In this document: in pieces, positions 1 to 9,400 of the stretch
Layout: every line of letters starts with the position of its first letter
Position numbering within the stretch: position 1 is the stretch's first letter
Source of the DNA: CALRQJ02 sp943370285
Lineage (GTDB): Bacteria > Bacteroidota > Bacteroidia > Chitinophagales > Chitinophagaceae
Assembly: GCA_943370285.1 (NCBI GenBank)
Contig: CALRQJ020000013.1
Span: forward strand, 1 to 64,000
Length of the DNA: 64,000 bases
Direction: 5' to 3'
The notes under the pieces: generated by a model
What the model was told of the DNA's origin: nothing
Databases searched by the model: none
What the model saw: only the letters and a program-made list of their open reading frames with translations
Position numbers and translations under genes: made by a program

Positions 1-161
1 TTGTTACGATCTTCTTTGATGTCGCTGGCACCACGAGTAGCATCAGCAGCTTTTAAGCTTTTTTCTTTTTTTGGTTTAGCACCTTGTGCTAAAGTTGAAG
101 TTGTTGGAACGATGCTCATGGTAAATAAACCAAGGATTGCTGCGAAGAGAAACTTTTTCAT
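1..161 (-). CDS. Small secreted protein of unknown function, 3' part cut by the window edge
   Basis: The reverse strand reads ATG at 161-159 and stays open to the window edge (53 codons seen). The product starts with a signal peptide (MKKFLFAAILGLFTMSIVP), followed by a mature part beginning after TLA with Gln, then a Lys/Glu-rich stretch (GAKPKKEKS). This is the usual look of a small periplasmic or outer-surface protein of Bacteroidota. I do not recognise a family, and the C-terminus is missing. A good Bacteroidota promoter lies directly upstream at 194-226, which supports the start. The forward open frame over the same bases is a shadow. Confidence 0.7.
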   Translation of the reverse strand, partial: MKKFLFAAILGLFTMSIVPTTSTLAQGAKPKKEKSLKAADATRGASDIKEDRN

Positions 162-193
162 TTTTTTGTTTGTTTTGAGTTTTTAAATTCCGG

Positions 194-226
194 TTCAAAA
201 TAACAATTCATTTACTATCAACCAAA
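194..226 (-). promoter_or_regulatory. Promoter of the small secreted protein gene
   Basis: On the minus strand TTTG (226-223) is followed after 20 bases by TATTTTGAA (202-194), close to the Bacteroidota -33/-7 pair TTTG and TAnnTTTG. It lies 33 bases before the ATG. A 7-bp inverted repeat (AAATACC at 224-230 and GGTATTT at 239-245) overlaps the -33 element and could be an operator. Confidence 0.5.
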
Positions 227-476
227 TACCCTTTAGTAGGTATTTATTTTTTTGCTGGTTGAAAGAACTTTTATTTTAACCGTTTTACGGAATAAGGATG
301 TGGGGTGTTTTCTTTTTGCATAAAGCCTTTGGAATATTTTTGGTAAAATACCCTGCTGTGGGTAGGTCTATAAGGAATGGGCATTGTCATCATTCATTGT
401 TTTTTATAATCGCATTGATCCTATCTATTTAATTGTATATTCTGTGGTCATTATAGATATGAATACTGTGAATGAA

Positions 477-514
477 GGCATCAATTAATTCGTTGATTAA
501 CCAAAATTGATGCC
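477..514. repeat. Perfect 10-bp inverted repeat in an intergenic region
   Basis: GGCATCAATT (477-486) is mirrored by AATTGATGCC (505-514) with an 18-base loop. The loop can extend the pairing (TTAAT with ATTAA). No T-run follows on either side, so it is not a standard terminator. It sits far from both flanking starts; it may be an operator, a small palindromic repeat copy or part of an RNA. Confidence 0.6.
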
Positions 515-748
515 ACGAATGACAGACCCGAAAAAGTAAGCTAACCCAATTTAATTTTATACAAAGCCAATCAAACCGATTTGCTTATCCTTTTTTTATG
601 CGTTAGCTGGCAAAAATCTTTTGTTGTTTGATATGGTATTGACTTTCAGTGTTTTATTATTTTTATTTTAATCGTTTATGTGTTGCTATTCTTTTGATTT
701 TTGAACCAAAAAACTTTCTAAAATTCAATACTGTACTGCCTTTTCCCT

Positions 749-783
749 TACCTTTGCAGCCCCGAAATAAAACCATCGGGGCT
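749..783 (+). promoter_or_regulatory. rpsA promoter -7 element and 5' leader hairpin
   Basis: TACCTTTG (749-756) fits the Bacteroidota -7 consensus; no convincing TTTG is seen at -33. Directly after it, AGCCCCGA (758-765) and TCGGGGCT (776-783) form a perfect 8-bp stem with a 10-base loop. If transcription starts about 758-762, the mRNA would begin with this hairpin, only 5 bases before the rpsA ATG. Confidence 0.55.
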
Positions 784-788
784 TTATC

Positions 789-2726
789 ATGAATTTTTTT
801 CTAAAACAACTAAACGCTGATGCACAGGAAGGTGCTGCTGCTGAACAAGCAGAAACTGCACCTGCAGCGACAACAAATGTACCTGTGGAAGAAACCGCTG
901 CGGTTATTGCAGCAGAACCGATTGTTGTAGAAACCGTTGCAACTGCACACGACGATTTTGATTGGAGTGTTGACAAACGCAATGTTGCTAGCTACAGCCA
1001 AGAGGAAAAAGAAAAGTACGACAAAGTGTACGACAACACTTTCGTACAAATTAATGATGGTGAAATCATCAAAGGATTAGTTGTTGGCGTTACTAAAACA
1101 GATGTTGTTATCAACATTGGTTTTAAGAGCGATGGCTTAATCTCTCTCAACGAATTCCGTGATTTGCAAAACTTAGCAACCGGCGAAGAAGTTGAAGTTA
1201 TGGTAGTGGAAAAAGAAGACCGTCAGGGTCACTTACACCTTAGCCGTAAATCAGCTCGTATCTTCCGTGCTTGGGAAAGAATTATGGAAGTACACAAAAC
1301 CGGCGAAGTAATTACCGGTTTGGTTACCAGCAAAACAAAAGGTGGCTTGATTGTAGACGTATTTGGTATGGAAACTTTCTTGCCAGGTTCTCAAATCGAT
1401 GTGAAGCCTGTAACTGATTACGATCAGTTTGTAGGTAAAACAATGGAATTTAAAGTGGTTAAGATTAACGAAACCATTAAGAATGCCGTTGTATCTCACA
1501 AAGCCCTTATCGAAAGTGATATTGAAGCACAACGTGCCGAAATCATGTCTAAGTTGGAAAAAGGACAGGTTTTGGAAGGAACCATCAAAAACATCACCGA
1601 CTTTGGTGCCTTTATGGACTTGGGCGGCTTAGATGGTTTGTTGTACATCACCGATATTTCATGGGGTCGTATTTCTCACCCAAGCGAAGTGTTGAAATTA
1701 GATCAACGCCTCAACGTGGTGGTATTAGACTTCGACGACGACAAAAAGCGTATCTCTCTAGGTTTGAAGCAATTGACGCCACATCCGTGGGATGTATTGC
1801 CAGAAACGATCTTAGAAGGTAACATTGTAAAAGGTAAAGTAGTAAATATTGAAGACTACGGTGCTTTCTTAGAAATTATGCCTGGTGTTGAAGGTTTGGT
1901 GCATGTAAGTGAAATTACATGGGCTAATACACCAATCAATGCTAAAGAATTCTTCAAAATGGGAGATGAGCATGAAGCTAAGATTGTAACATTAGACAAA
2001 GACAGTCGTAAAATGAGCTTGTCTATCAAGCAAATGACTGAAGATCCTTGGCATACAATCGAAAACAGATTCCCTGAAAACAGCAAGCACAAAGGTTTGG
2101 TGAAAAACATCACGCCATACGGTGTATTTGTTGAGTTAGAGCCTGGTATTGGCGGTATGATTCACATCAGCGATTTAAGCTGGTTGAAGCGTTACAACCA
2201 CCCAAGTGATTATACTAAAGTGGGAGAATATATCGATATCGTTATCTTAGGTATTGACAAAGAAAACCGCAAATTACAATTAGGTCATAAGCAATTAGAA
2301 GAAGATCCTTGGAATGCTTTAGAAGATACATTTGCTATCGGAAGCACTCATGATGGTACCATTACTCGTAAAGATGATAAAGGTGCTACCGTACAATTGC
2401 CTTATGGTTTAGAAGGTTTTGCCCCAACCCGTCACCTTAATAAGGAAGATGGTAAATCTGTAGCCGCTGACGAAACAGCTCAATTTGTGGTGATTGAATT
2501 TGACCGCAATGAAAAGCGTATCGTAGTTAGCCACACTCGTATTTGGGAGCAAGCTGTAGCCGAAGAAAAAGAAGTAGCTAAGAAAGAAGCAAAAGCAGAT
2601 GCCGAAAAAACACAGAAGGCTGTGAAAAACATTCAAGGTAAGGTTGAAAAAGCCACTTTGGGTGATTTAGGTGCTTTAGCAGAAATTAAAGCTAAATTAC
2701 AAGAAGGCGAAGGCGATAGCAAGTAA
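789..2726 (+). CDS. rpsA: 30S ribosomal protein S1
   Basis: Ribosomal protein S1 binds mRNA on the 30S subunit and helps recruit leaders that lack a Shine-Dalgarno sequence. The 645-aa product has an acidic, Ala/Glu-rich N-terminal extension (about 1-65) followed by six S1 (OB-fold) domains, visible as recurring motifs such as GEIIKGLVVGV, GQVLEGTIKNITDFGAFMDL, GNIVKGKVVNIEDYGAFLEI and HKGLVKNITPYGVFVEL. A charged Lys/Glu tail follows the last domain (from about residue 585). The length is usual for Bacteroidota S1. The ATG at 789 is the first in frame after the promoter and hairpin leader; a strong terminator follows at 2757-2790. It is apparently a single-gene unit. Identification is secure. 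Confidence 0.96.
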   Translation: MNFFLKQLNADAQEGAAAEQAETAPAATTNVPVEETAAVIAAEPIVVETVATAHDDFDWSVDKRNVASYSQEEKEKYDKVYDNTFVQINDGEIIKGLVVGVTKTDVVINIGFKSDGLISLNEFRDLQNLATGEEVEVMVVEKEDRQGHLHLSRKSARIFRAWERIMEVHKTGEVITGLVTSKTKGGLIVDVFGMETFLPGSQIDVKPVTDYDQFVGKTMEFKVVKINETIKNAVVSHKALIESDIEAQRAEIMSKLEKGQVLEGTIKNITDFGAFMDLGGLDGLLYITDISWGRISHPSEVLKLDQRLNVVVLDFDDDKKRISLGLKQLTPHPWDVLPETILEGNIVKGKVVNIEDYGAFLEIMPGVEGLVHVSEITWANTPINAKEFFKMGDEHEAKIVTLDKDSRKMSLSIKQMTEDPWHTIENRFPENSKHKGLVKNITPYGVFVELEPGIGGMIHISDLSWLKRYNHPSDYTKVGEYIDIVILGIDKENRKLQLGHKQLEEDPWNALEDTFAIGSTHDGTITRKDDKGATVQLPYGLEGFAPTRHLNKEDGKSVAADETAQFVVIEFDRNEKRIVVSHTRIWEQAVAEEKEVAKKEAKADAEKTQKAVKNIQGKVEKATLGDLGALAEIKAKLQEGEGDSK

Positions 2727-2756
2727 TTGATTATCAATTAAATAGCTATATATTTA

Positions 2757-2790
2757 AAATCCCTCCGGTTTTCCGGAGGGATTTTTTTTT
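2757..2790 (+). terminator. Rho-independent terminator of rpsA
   Basis: CCCTCCGG (2761-2768), loop TTTT, CCGGAGGG (2773-2780), then nine Ts. Flanking A/T bases lengthen the stem. Confidence 0.93.
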
Positions 2791-2873
2791 ATCCAATTTG
2801 GAAAAATATAATAATTGAAATACTGTTTTCGTTTTTATGGTACCAACAAGCCCCAATATTTTACAACATCAAA

Positions 2874-5800
2874 ATGAAGAACCAATATTCCTTGTTCCTA
2901 AAAGGACAGTATTTAACTGCTTTGGCAGTTTTGTTAGTTAATTTTTCCTTCTCTCAAACTTGTACATTGTCTGATGTTACCATTACATCTACCAATCAAG
3001 TTGTTAATTCTTATTATCCGGGCAACACAGCTTCATTAACTGCAGGTTCTACAAGAGTAACTGTTGGTGCGGTACGAGGCGTTAGTGCTGGCATTACAAG
3101 AGGTGATGTATTGATTCTCATGCAGATGCAGGGTTCAACTATTAATTCAACCAATACAAATGCTTATGGTGATGGAGTTGCCGGTAATCCTGCAAGTGGT
3201 TTATTAACTTCTATTGCAGGTACTTATGAGTTTGTTGTCGCTGCAAATAATGTTGCATCCTCTGGCGGCACACTTTATTTTACTAGACCTATTATCAATG
3301 CGTACACTGCGGCAGCATTTGGCACAAACGGACAATACACTTATCAACTGATTAAAGTTGCTCGATACAATAATCTTACCATAAATACTACCTCAAGTAT
3401 TGGCGGAAGTACATGGAACGGTGCTACCGGAGGTGTTGTTGCTATTGAGGTAACAGGCACTCTTAACATGAACAGCAGAACAATTAATGCAGATGCGATT
3501 GGCTTTAGAGGGGGTGGGGGAAGAGAACTATTTGATGAAGGAAGTGGCAATAATACCGATATCAGAACTACGACAAGTAGAGACCATAATGGTTCAAAAG
3601 CAGAAGGTATTGCAGGAACACCAAGGTATATGTATTACAATGGTGTTTTAACGAACAATACAGTTGAGGGTTATCCAAATGGTAGTTATGCAAATGGTGC
3701 ACCTGGAAATGCTGGTGGAGGCGGTACAGATGGAAATCCGGCTACTAATGACCAAAATAGTGGTGGTGGCGGAGGTGCTAATGGCGGAAATGGCGGCCGA
3801 GGTGGATATAGTTGGAGTTCTCAATTAGATCTAGGTGGCTTTGGAGGTATTGCTCCAACATTTTTATCTAATAACCGACTCATTATGGGTGGCGGCGGTG
3901 GCGCCGGTACCAGTAATAATGGTTCAAAATATGGTAGTGGTGCAAATGTTTCAGTGGATAATGGTTTATGGTCAAGTGGTGGTATTGGCGGTGGCATTGT
4001 TTTCGTAAAAGCAAACTCGATTTCAAATGCAGGAACTATTTCTGCACAAGGAGGAGATGGCCTATCTGCAGATAATGATGGTGGTGGTGGCGGTGGAGCC
4101 GGTGGAACGGTGTATGTATCTTCAAACGGAGCATTAACAAGCCTTATCGTCAATGTAAATGGAGGCGATGGTGGTAATACCGTAGACTATTCAACTTCAG
4201 CCGCCGAAGACCACGGACCCGGTGGTGGCGGTGGTGGCGGTGCCATTTATTCAACCAGCAATGTAAGTGGATCTAGCAGTAGAGCAGGTGGTGCTAACGG
4301 AAGAACAAGAAAGCTCACTTTTGATTATGGAGCTATTGATGGTGCTTTAGGTATTATAAATCAGGCTTCAGCCGAATTGAAATTTCCTCCCATTTCAGCT
4401 TGTGATATTGATGATGACGATGATGGTATTCCCGATTTAATCGAAAGTAGCGGTGTAGACCCATTAGCTGATGCTGATAATGATGGCATACCTAATGTTT
4501 ATGACAGTTCACCCGGAAGCGGTATGCCTGCTTGGGTAGATTCGAATAGCGATGGTGTAAACGATAATTACGATGCCGATTTAGACGGTATAATGAATGC
4601 CTTAGATTTAGATAGCGATAATGATGGTATTCCTGATGTCATTGAATCATATGGCGTTGATGAAGATGGCGATGGTATCATTGATAATTTTACAGATACG
4701 GATAATGATGGCTTATCTCAAAATGCTGAAAGTAATGGTGTTGCAGGCTTGGGGGCACAAGATTTTGATGGCGATGGTATTCCAAATTATATAGATTTAG
4801 ATAGTGATAACGATGGTATTCCTGATATTTTGGAAGCCGGTGGTGTTGATAGTAATAACGACGGTAGGGTAGATAGTTTTACTGATGCGGATAAAGATGG
4901 TTGGCATGATAACTATTCAGGTAGTACTAATGCATTAATCAAATCTGGACCCGATGCAGGTACAGATGGCAAAGCCGATAGTTGGCCCAATAAAAATATT
5001 GATCGTATGGGGCGGCCCAATCCCTACGATTTAGATAGCGATGGAGATGGCATTAGTGATTATGAAGAAAGTGGCTTAAGGGCAGCTTTGGGTGGTACAA
5101 GTACTTTTGCAACTATTGCAACCGGTACTTTAGGTACCGATGGTTGGAGTAATACGGTTGATGCTTTATCAAGTATCACATTTACCAATTCAGACAGTCA
5201 TGGCAATCCTGATTATTTAGATATTGATGCTGATAATGACGGTATTACCGATAATGTTGAAGCAATGGCTACCAATAGTTATGTGCAATCAACTGATACA
5301 GATAGTGATGGTGATGGTATTGTTGATGCCTACGATAGTAATGATGGATTGTTTGGTGGAAATGCTTTAACACCTTTTAATTTTGATGGTGATAGTTTAC
5401 CGGATTATAGAGACACCGATACCGATAACGATGGAGCACCGGATAGAAATGAAGGCGATAGAAATTATAAAATATTAGCACAATCAACTATAACTGCAAG
5501 TGCAGATACCGATGGCGATGGTTTGGTAGATTTGTTTGATACGTATGATGCTACAACTGCCGCTGTGGGTACATTATTCAAAAATTACAGCATGAGTAAT
5601 ATGGGTGCCGGCGGAACGTTAGATGGCCCAACACCTTCAGGTTCAACTATTGAGTTACAGAAGTCTAACCCATCCGGTGATAGAGATTGGCGGAATGTTT
5701 CCATTTTGCCATTACATATTTTCAATTTTTATGGCTCTTTAAGATATGAAACCGTTCAATTGAATTGGCAGACCCGTTCTGAACAAGGCATACACCAATA

Positions 5801-6263
5801 TCAAGTTGAAAGAAGTACCGATGGCATTAACTTTCAGACAATTGCTGTTGTAAATGCACAAAATACACCCACAGCAGATTATACATATGCTGATGCGATT
5901 ACCGGTTTATTGAATCATGCTATTATCTATTATCGTATCAGGCAACAAAAGCAAGATGGCTCCATACACTTATCTAATATTATAAATTTCAGAACCGTAA
6001 AATCTAGTTTGGGTGAAATTAAACTTTATCCCAATCCAACTTTTTACTCCGCTACATTACAATTGAATGTAAAAAATAACATGAATGTTCAGGTAGCAAT
6101 TACAGACTTGTCTGGTAAAAGAATTAGTGCTCAAACGTTTGGGCTCAAAAAAGGTGATAATTTTCTCAGTTTACAAACTATTGCTAGTCTTTCTAATGGT
6201 TTGTATCTAGTTACCATTAGTGGCGATGATTTATTACAAACAATTAAATTATTGAAAAAATAA
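2874..6263 (+). CDS. T9SS-secreted glycine-rich protein with thrombospondin type 3 calcium repeats
   Basis: 1129-aa exported protein. Residues 1-28 are a signal peptide ending FSFSQ. Residues 29-200 form an N-terminal beta-rich domain seen in other Bacteroidota surface proteins. About 200-490 is very glycine-rich, with runs of six to seven Gly near nt 4081-4100 and 4220-4245. From about 505 to 950 there are many DxDxDG calcium-binding repeats of thrombospondin type 3 (DDDDGIPD, DSDNDGIPD). Then comes a fibronectin-like segment (QYQVERSTDGINF) and a C-terminal T9SS type A sorting domain starting at LYPNP. Such proteins are exported by the gliding/secretion machinery and attached to or released from the surface. 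Adhesion is the likely role but is an inference. It shares a ~1 kb block with the next gene, and a TATTTTAC -7-like box lies at 2857-2864. Confidence 0.85.
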   Translation: MKNQYSLFLKGQYLTALAVLLVNFSFSQTCTLSDVTITSTNQVVNSYYPGNTASLTAGSTRVTVGAVRGVSAGITRGDVLILMQMQGSTINSTNTNAYGDGVAGNPASGLLTSIAGTYEFVVAANNVASSGGTLYFTRPIINAYTAAAFGTNGQYTYQLIKVARYNNLTINTTSSIGGSTWNGATGGVVAIEVTGTLNMNSRTINADAIGFRGGGGRELFDEGSGNNTDIRTTTSRDHNGSKAEGIAGTPRYMYYNGVLTNNTVEGYPNGSYANGAPGNAGGGGTDGNPATNDQNSGGGGGANGGNGGRGGYSWSSQLDLGGFGGIAPTFLSNNRLIMGGGGGAGTSNNGSKYGSGANVSVDNGLWSSGGIGGGIVFVKANSISNAGTISAQGGDGLSADNDGGGGGGAGGTVYVSSNGALTSLIVNVNGGDGGNTVDYSTSAAEDHGPGGGGGGGAIYSTSNVSGSSSRAGGANGRTRKLTFDYGAIDGALGIINQASAELKFPPISACDIDDDDDGIPDLIESSGVDPLADADNDGIPNVYDSSPGSGMPAWVDSNSDGVNDNYDADLDGIMNALDLDSDNDGIPDVIESYGVDEDGDGIIDNFTDTDNDGLSQNAESNGVAGLGAQDFDGDGIPNYIDLDSDNDGIPDILEAGGVDSNNDGRVDSFTDADKDGWHDNYSGSTNALIKSGPDAGTDGKADSWPNKNIDRMGRPNPYDLDSDGDGISDYEESGLRAALGGTSTFATIATGTLGTDGWSNTVDALSSITFTNSDSHGNPDYLDIDADNDGITDNVEAMATNSYVQSTDTDSDGDGIVDAYDSNDGLFGGNALTPFNFDGDSLPDYRDTDTDNDGAPDRNEGDRNYKILAQSTITASADTDGDGLVDLFDTYDATTAAVGTLFKNYSMSNMGAGGTLDGPTPSGSTIELQKSNPSGDRDWRNVSILPLHIFNFYGSLRYETVQLNWQTRSEQGIHQYQVERSTDGINFQTIAVVNAQNTPTADYTYADAITGLLNHAIIYYRIRQQKQDGSIHLSNIINFRTVKSSLGEIKLYPNPTFYSATLQLNVKNNMNVQVAITDLSGKRISAQTFGLKKGDNFLSLQTIASLSNGLYLVTISGDDLLQTIKLLKK
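4759..5720 (+). repeat. Calcium-repeat block, copy 1 of 2
   Basis: From DFDGDGIPNYIDLDSDNDG through the conserved RDWRNVSILPL, this block is nearly collinear at protein level, and clearly similar at DNA level, with 11839-12830 in the next gene. The similarity continues through spacers that are not calcium repeats (for example GLRAALGG, LYKNYSMSNMG, GPTPSGS). Confidence 0.8.
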
Positions 6264-6310
6264 GTATTAATACAAATGTTTTAAGCCAGTTATACAAGAT
6301 ATAAAACTAA

Positions 6311-6361
6311 TTGCTGATTGTGCTTGTTGTTAATTTTTCCCTTTTTGGGATAAATCAGCAA
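6311..6361. repeat. Nested inverted repeat between two giant surface-protein genes
   Basis: TTGCTGATT (6311-6319) pairs with AATCAGCAA (6353-6361); inside lies a smaller hairpin, TCCC (6338-6341) with GGGA (6347-6350). The element is 48 bases after the stop of the upstream gene and is followed only by TATTTAG, so it is at best a weak terminator. It could also be a processing or regulatory structure ahead of the next gene. Confidence 0.5.
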
Positions 6362-6420
6362 TATTTAGCCATAGTTCTACGTTCATACGTATATCCATTG
6401 ATCTGTTTTAATGAAGAACT

Positions 6421-9400
6421 ATGAAAAATCAATTAACCAAGGCTGCAATTAGAACTTTTTTGTTCTTATTTATATCCTTGCTATCTACACAAGTGCTTGA
6501 AGCTCAGGTTGAAACAATTCCAACAGGTTCTAGAATTATCAATATGGGGGCAACTACCCAAACAGTTGCCAACGGACTTAAGCCATATGGTTTGGTCTAT
6601 GCATTACTACAGAATAATGTACCGGTAAGATGGGTAATTAATACCGCTAAAAGTAAAGATGGCGTTGATTTTATTCATAATGGTGTCAGTTATAAAACAG
6701 GTGCATTCATTATTACTACACCCCATCTTACAACAACTATAAATAATCTAATCAGTACTTGGACAGCAAAAGGGGTTTTGGTAAATACTACCGTTTCATC
6801 TTTCGATGTTAATGTTACTTACACTTTAAAATCTTTACCCAGATGGGTAATGGATGCCCAAAACGGTAAAATTGCTGTTGTATTTATGACCAATGCAGAA
6901 ATTCCTGCATCGGCTTATATTTTTAAAGGGCCAGCCCAATTAACAACTTGCGACGATATTTATGTAATGCCACATGCGGACCCAACTTGGGCAACGCATA
7001 AAAATTTATACTATTGGAACGAAAGTTCGAAAGGTGCTATTTGGGCCGGATGCCATGCGGTAAGTGCCATGGAAAATATCAGCGGTCCCGATATCAACAA
7101 TCCACTAGTTACCCGTAGAATGAACTTTTTAATGAATGATGGTCCGGCACCAACTTCAAATGCGGTTTTTTGGTATAACCATGGAAATGGAACGCCGCCT
7201 TACAATTTAGATTTTCCCGGTCATCCTATTATGCAGTTTTTGGGTAAAACAGATTTGGCTCACCAAAATGGATCGGAGCAGATTTTTTTGCCATATAAAC
7301 CAGGCGGTAGTTGGAGAACTTCAACTGCCATTGGTTCATTCGATCCATCTCAGGCCAATGTGCCTGCTTTGTCTGATGGTCCTGCTGCTGCTATTGCTTT
7401 TGGTCGTGGTTTTGGTAGTGCCAACAGAGGTTGGGTATTATATGAAGGTGGGCATAACATTGCTTCGTCAACAGGTCCAGATTATATTGCTGCACAAAGG
7501 GCTTATTTCAACTTTAGTTTTTTATCAACTTTAGATAAACAATCTTCTATTAGTGTTACCGGTATTCCGGCTAATGTGATGAGCGGACAGTCTTACAATT
7601 TAGCTGCAACAGTTAGTAGCCCTGTACCCGGCGCTACTTTTACTTATCAATGGATTTCATCTTGTGGTGGTACATTCTCTAATCCAACAGGAGCAAACAC
7701 TACTTTTACTGCCCCTACAGTAATGTCCGATGCAAACTGTATTATAACCTGTAAAACAACAGATAATTGCGGAAGGGTAAGTTATGAAAGTAGAACAGTA
7801 GTGGTAAGCCCGGGACCAAGACCACCGGTTTGTGCAAACGATAATGGTAGTGTTGAAGCAGGATGCGGCAATACCTCTGTAACGGTGAATGTTTTAGCCA
7901 ACGATTCTGACCCTGATGGCGATCCATTAACCGCTACTTTATTAGGTAATGGTGCCAATGGTACTTTTGTAAACTTGGGAAATGGCAATATTCAATATAC
8001 TCCTAATGCCAATTTCTTTGGTACCGATCAGGTACAATACCAGGTATGTGATAATACCGGCAGATGTTGTACAGCCACTTTAACCATTACAGTTGGTTCA
8101 ACAGATGGTAATGGTTGTTTGCCTGGGCAATATTGGGGTATTGCTAGAACTATAACTGCATTAAGGGCTACCATTAGTGGCGGTTCACCAACTGGAAAAG
8201 ATAACTCATTGGGTGAACCGGATGGCGATGTTGCAGATAATACATCTTATACCAGTTTTACCAATACCAATCAGTCTATCATTTATACGCTTTCAGAAAC
8301 TATTCCAGTAACGGGTACTTTACGCATTTATGCTGATGGTAGTAGTAATACAAGATTGTTTACTGTATCTCAAAGTACAGATAGCATCAGTTTTACCAAT
8401 GCCCAGCAATTTACAGTTAACAGTGCCGATAATTTTGTTTTTTCTGATAATTATACAATCAATGCAGGTGCCAAATTTATTAGAATCACTATACAAGCAA
8501 CTACGGTATTTATAGATGCTATTGAATATGATGTGTATGGCTGTTTAGATGCCACACCATCTGCAGGTGATGATGTCGCTACTACATTAGAAGATCAGCC
8601 CATAATTATTGATGTAGATGCAAATGATAATTCTCCTGAAGGCTCTAAAATGGTTGTGAATAGAATTATTACGCAACCCTTGTATGGTAAAGTTTCTATT
8701 AATAGAGATAATACAATCACATATTTAAATCTGAAAGATAATATCGGCCCTAATGCTATCGATTCTTTTCAATATCAAATTACGACTCAGAGTGGCGTAT
8801 CTGCTACTGCATGGGTTGTGGTTAATTTGGTAGAAGATAATTGTCCTGCCAACCAATATAAAACAAGTTCACTAACTTACTTTAATACACTGCTATACTC
8901 TACAAAAGATTCTTATATAAGAAATAAATCAGGTTATACAAGTACTAATTATGATGGTAATGATCATGTAAAAGTTAAGGGTACAACGGGAGATATAAAG
9001 AGAGCTTTATTTCAATTTGATTTAACTACTATCCCCTCTAATGCTATAATAGACTCTGCTAGTTTTAGTTTATTCATGTGGAAAAATAATTCAAGTACCG
9101 ATCCTGTTTCTGTTCAACGTTTAACACGGACTTGGACAGAAAGTGGGGTAACATGGAACAGATACGATGGTACCAACAACTGGACTTCATCCGGTGGTGA
9201 TTTTAATTCTACCATCTACGCAAGTGCTTTTCCATCGGTATATTGGGCTTATACAAACTGGAATATAAAAACTTTAGTTCAAGAATGGGTTACTGGTACA
9301 TATACCAATTTTGGTATGATGGTGAAAAGAAATCCTGATAATGTTTCTACTTCAAAAGACATGCACTTTTCAACAAGAGAAGATGTAGGTACTACATACG

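Larger units (their letters stand above)
187..788. other. Gene-free region between divergent genes
   Basis: No coding frame, tRNA or rRNA is visible in these 602 bases. They hold the promoter of the minus-strand gene, a 10-bp perfect inverted repeat at 477-514, and the rpsA promoter with its leader hairpin at 749-783. The rest is AT-rich sequence in which I see no further structure. Confidence 0.6.

Noticed and set aside
224..245. Hairpin with a T-run near 224-252 on the plus strand as a terminator
   Set aside because: No plus-strand gene ends upstream of it; it overlaps the -33 element of the minus-strand promoter, so an operator role is more likely.
3821..4153. 110-codon minus-strand Pro-rich frame inside the glycine-rich region
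   Set aside because: It is the reverse reading of GGN codons (Gly becomes Pro/Thr), a usual shadow of Gly-rich genes.
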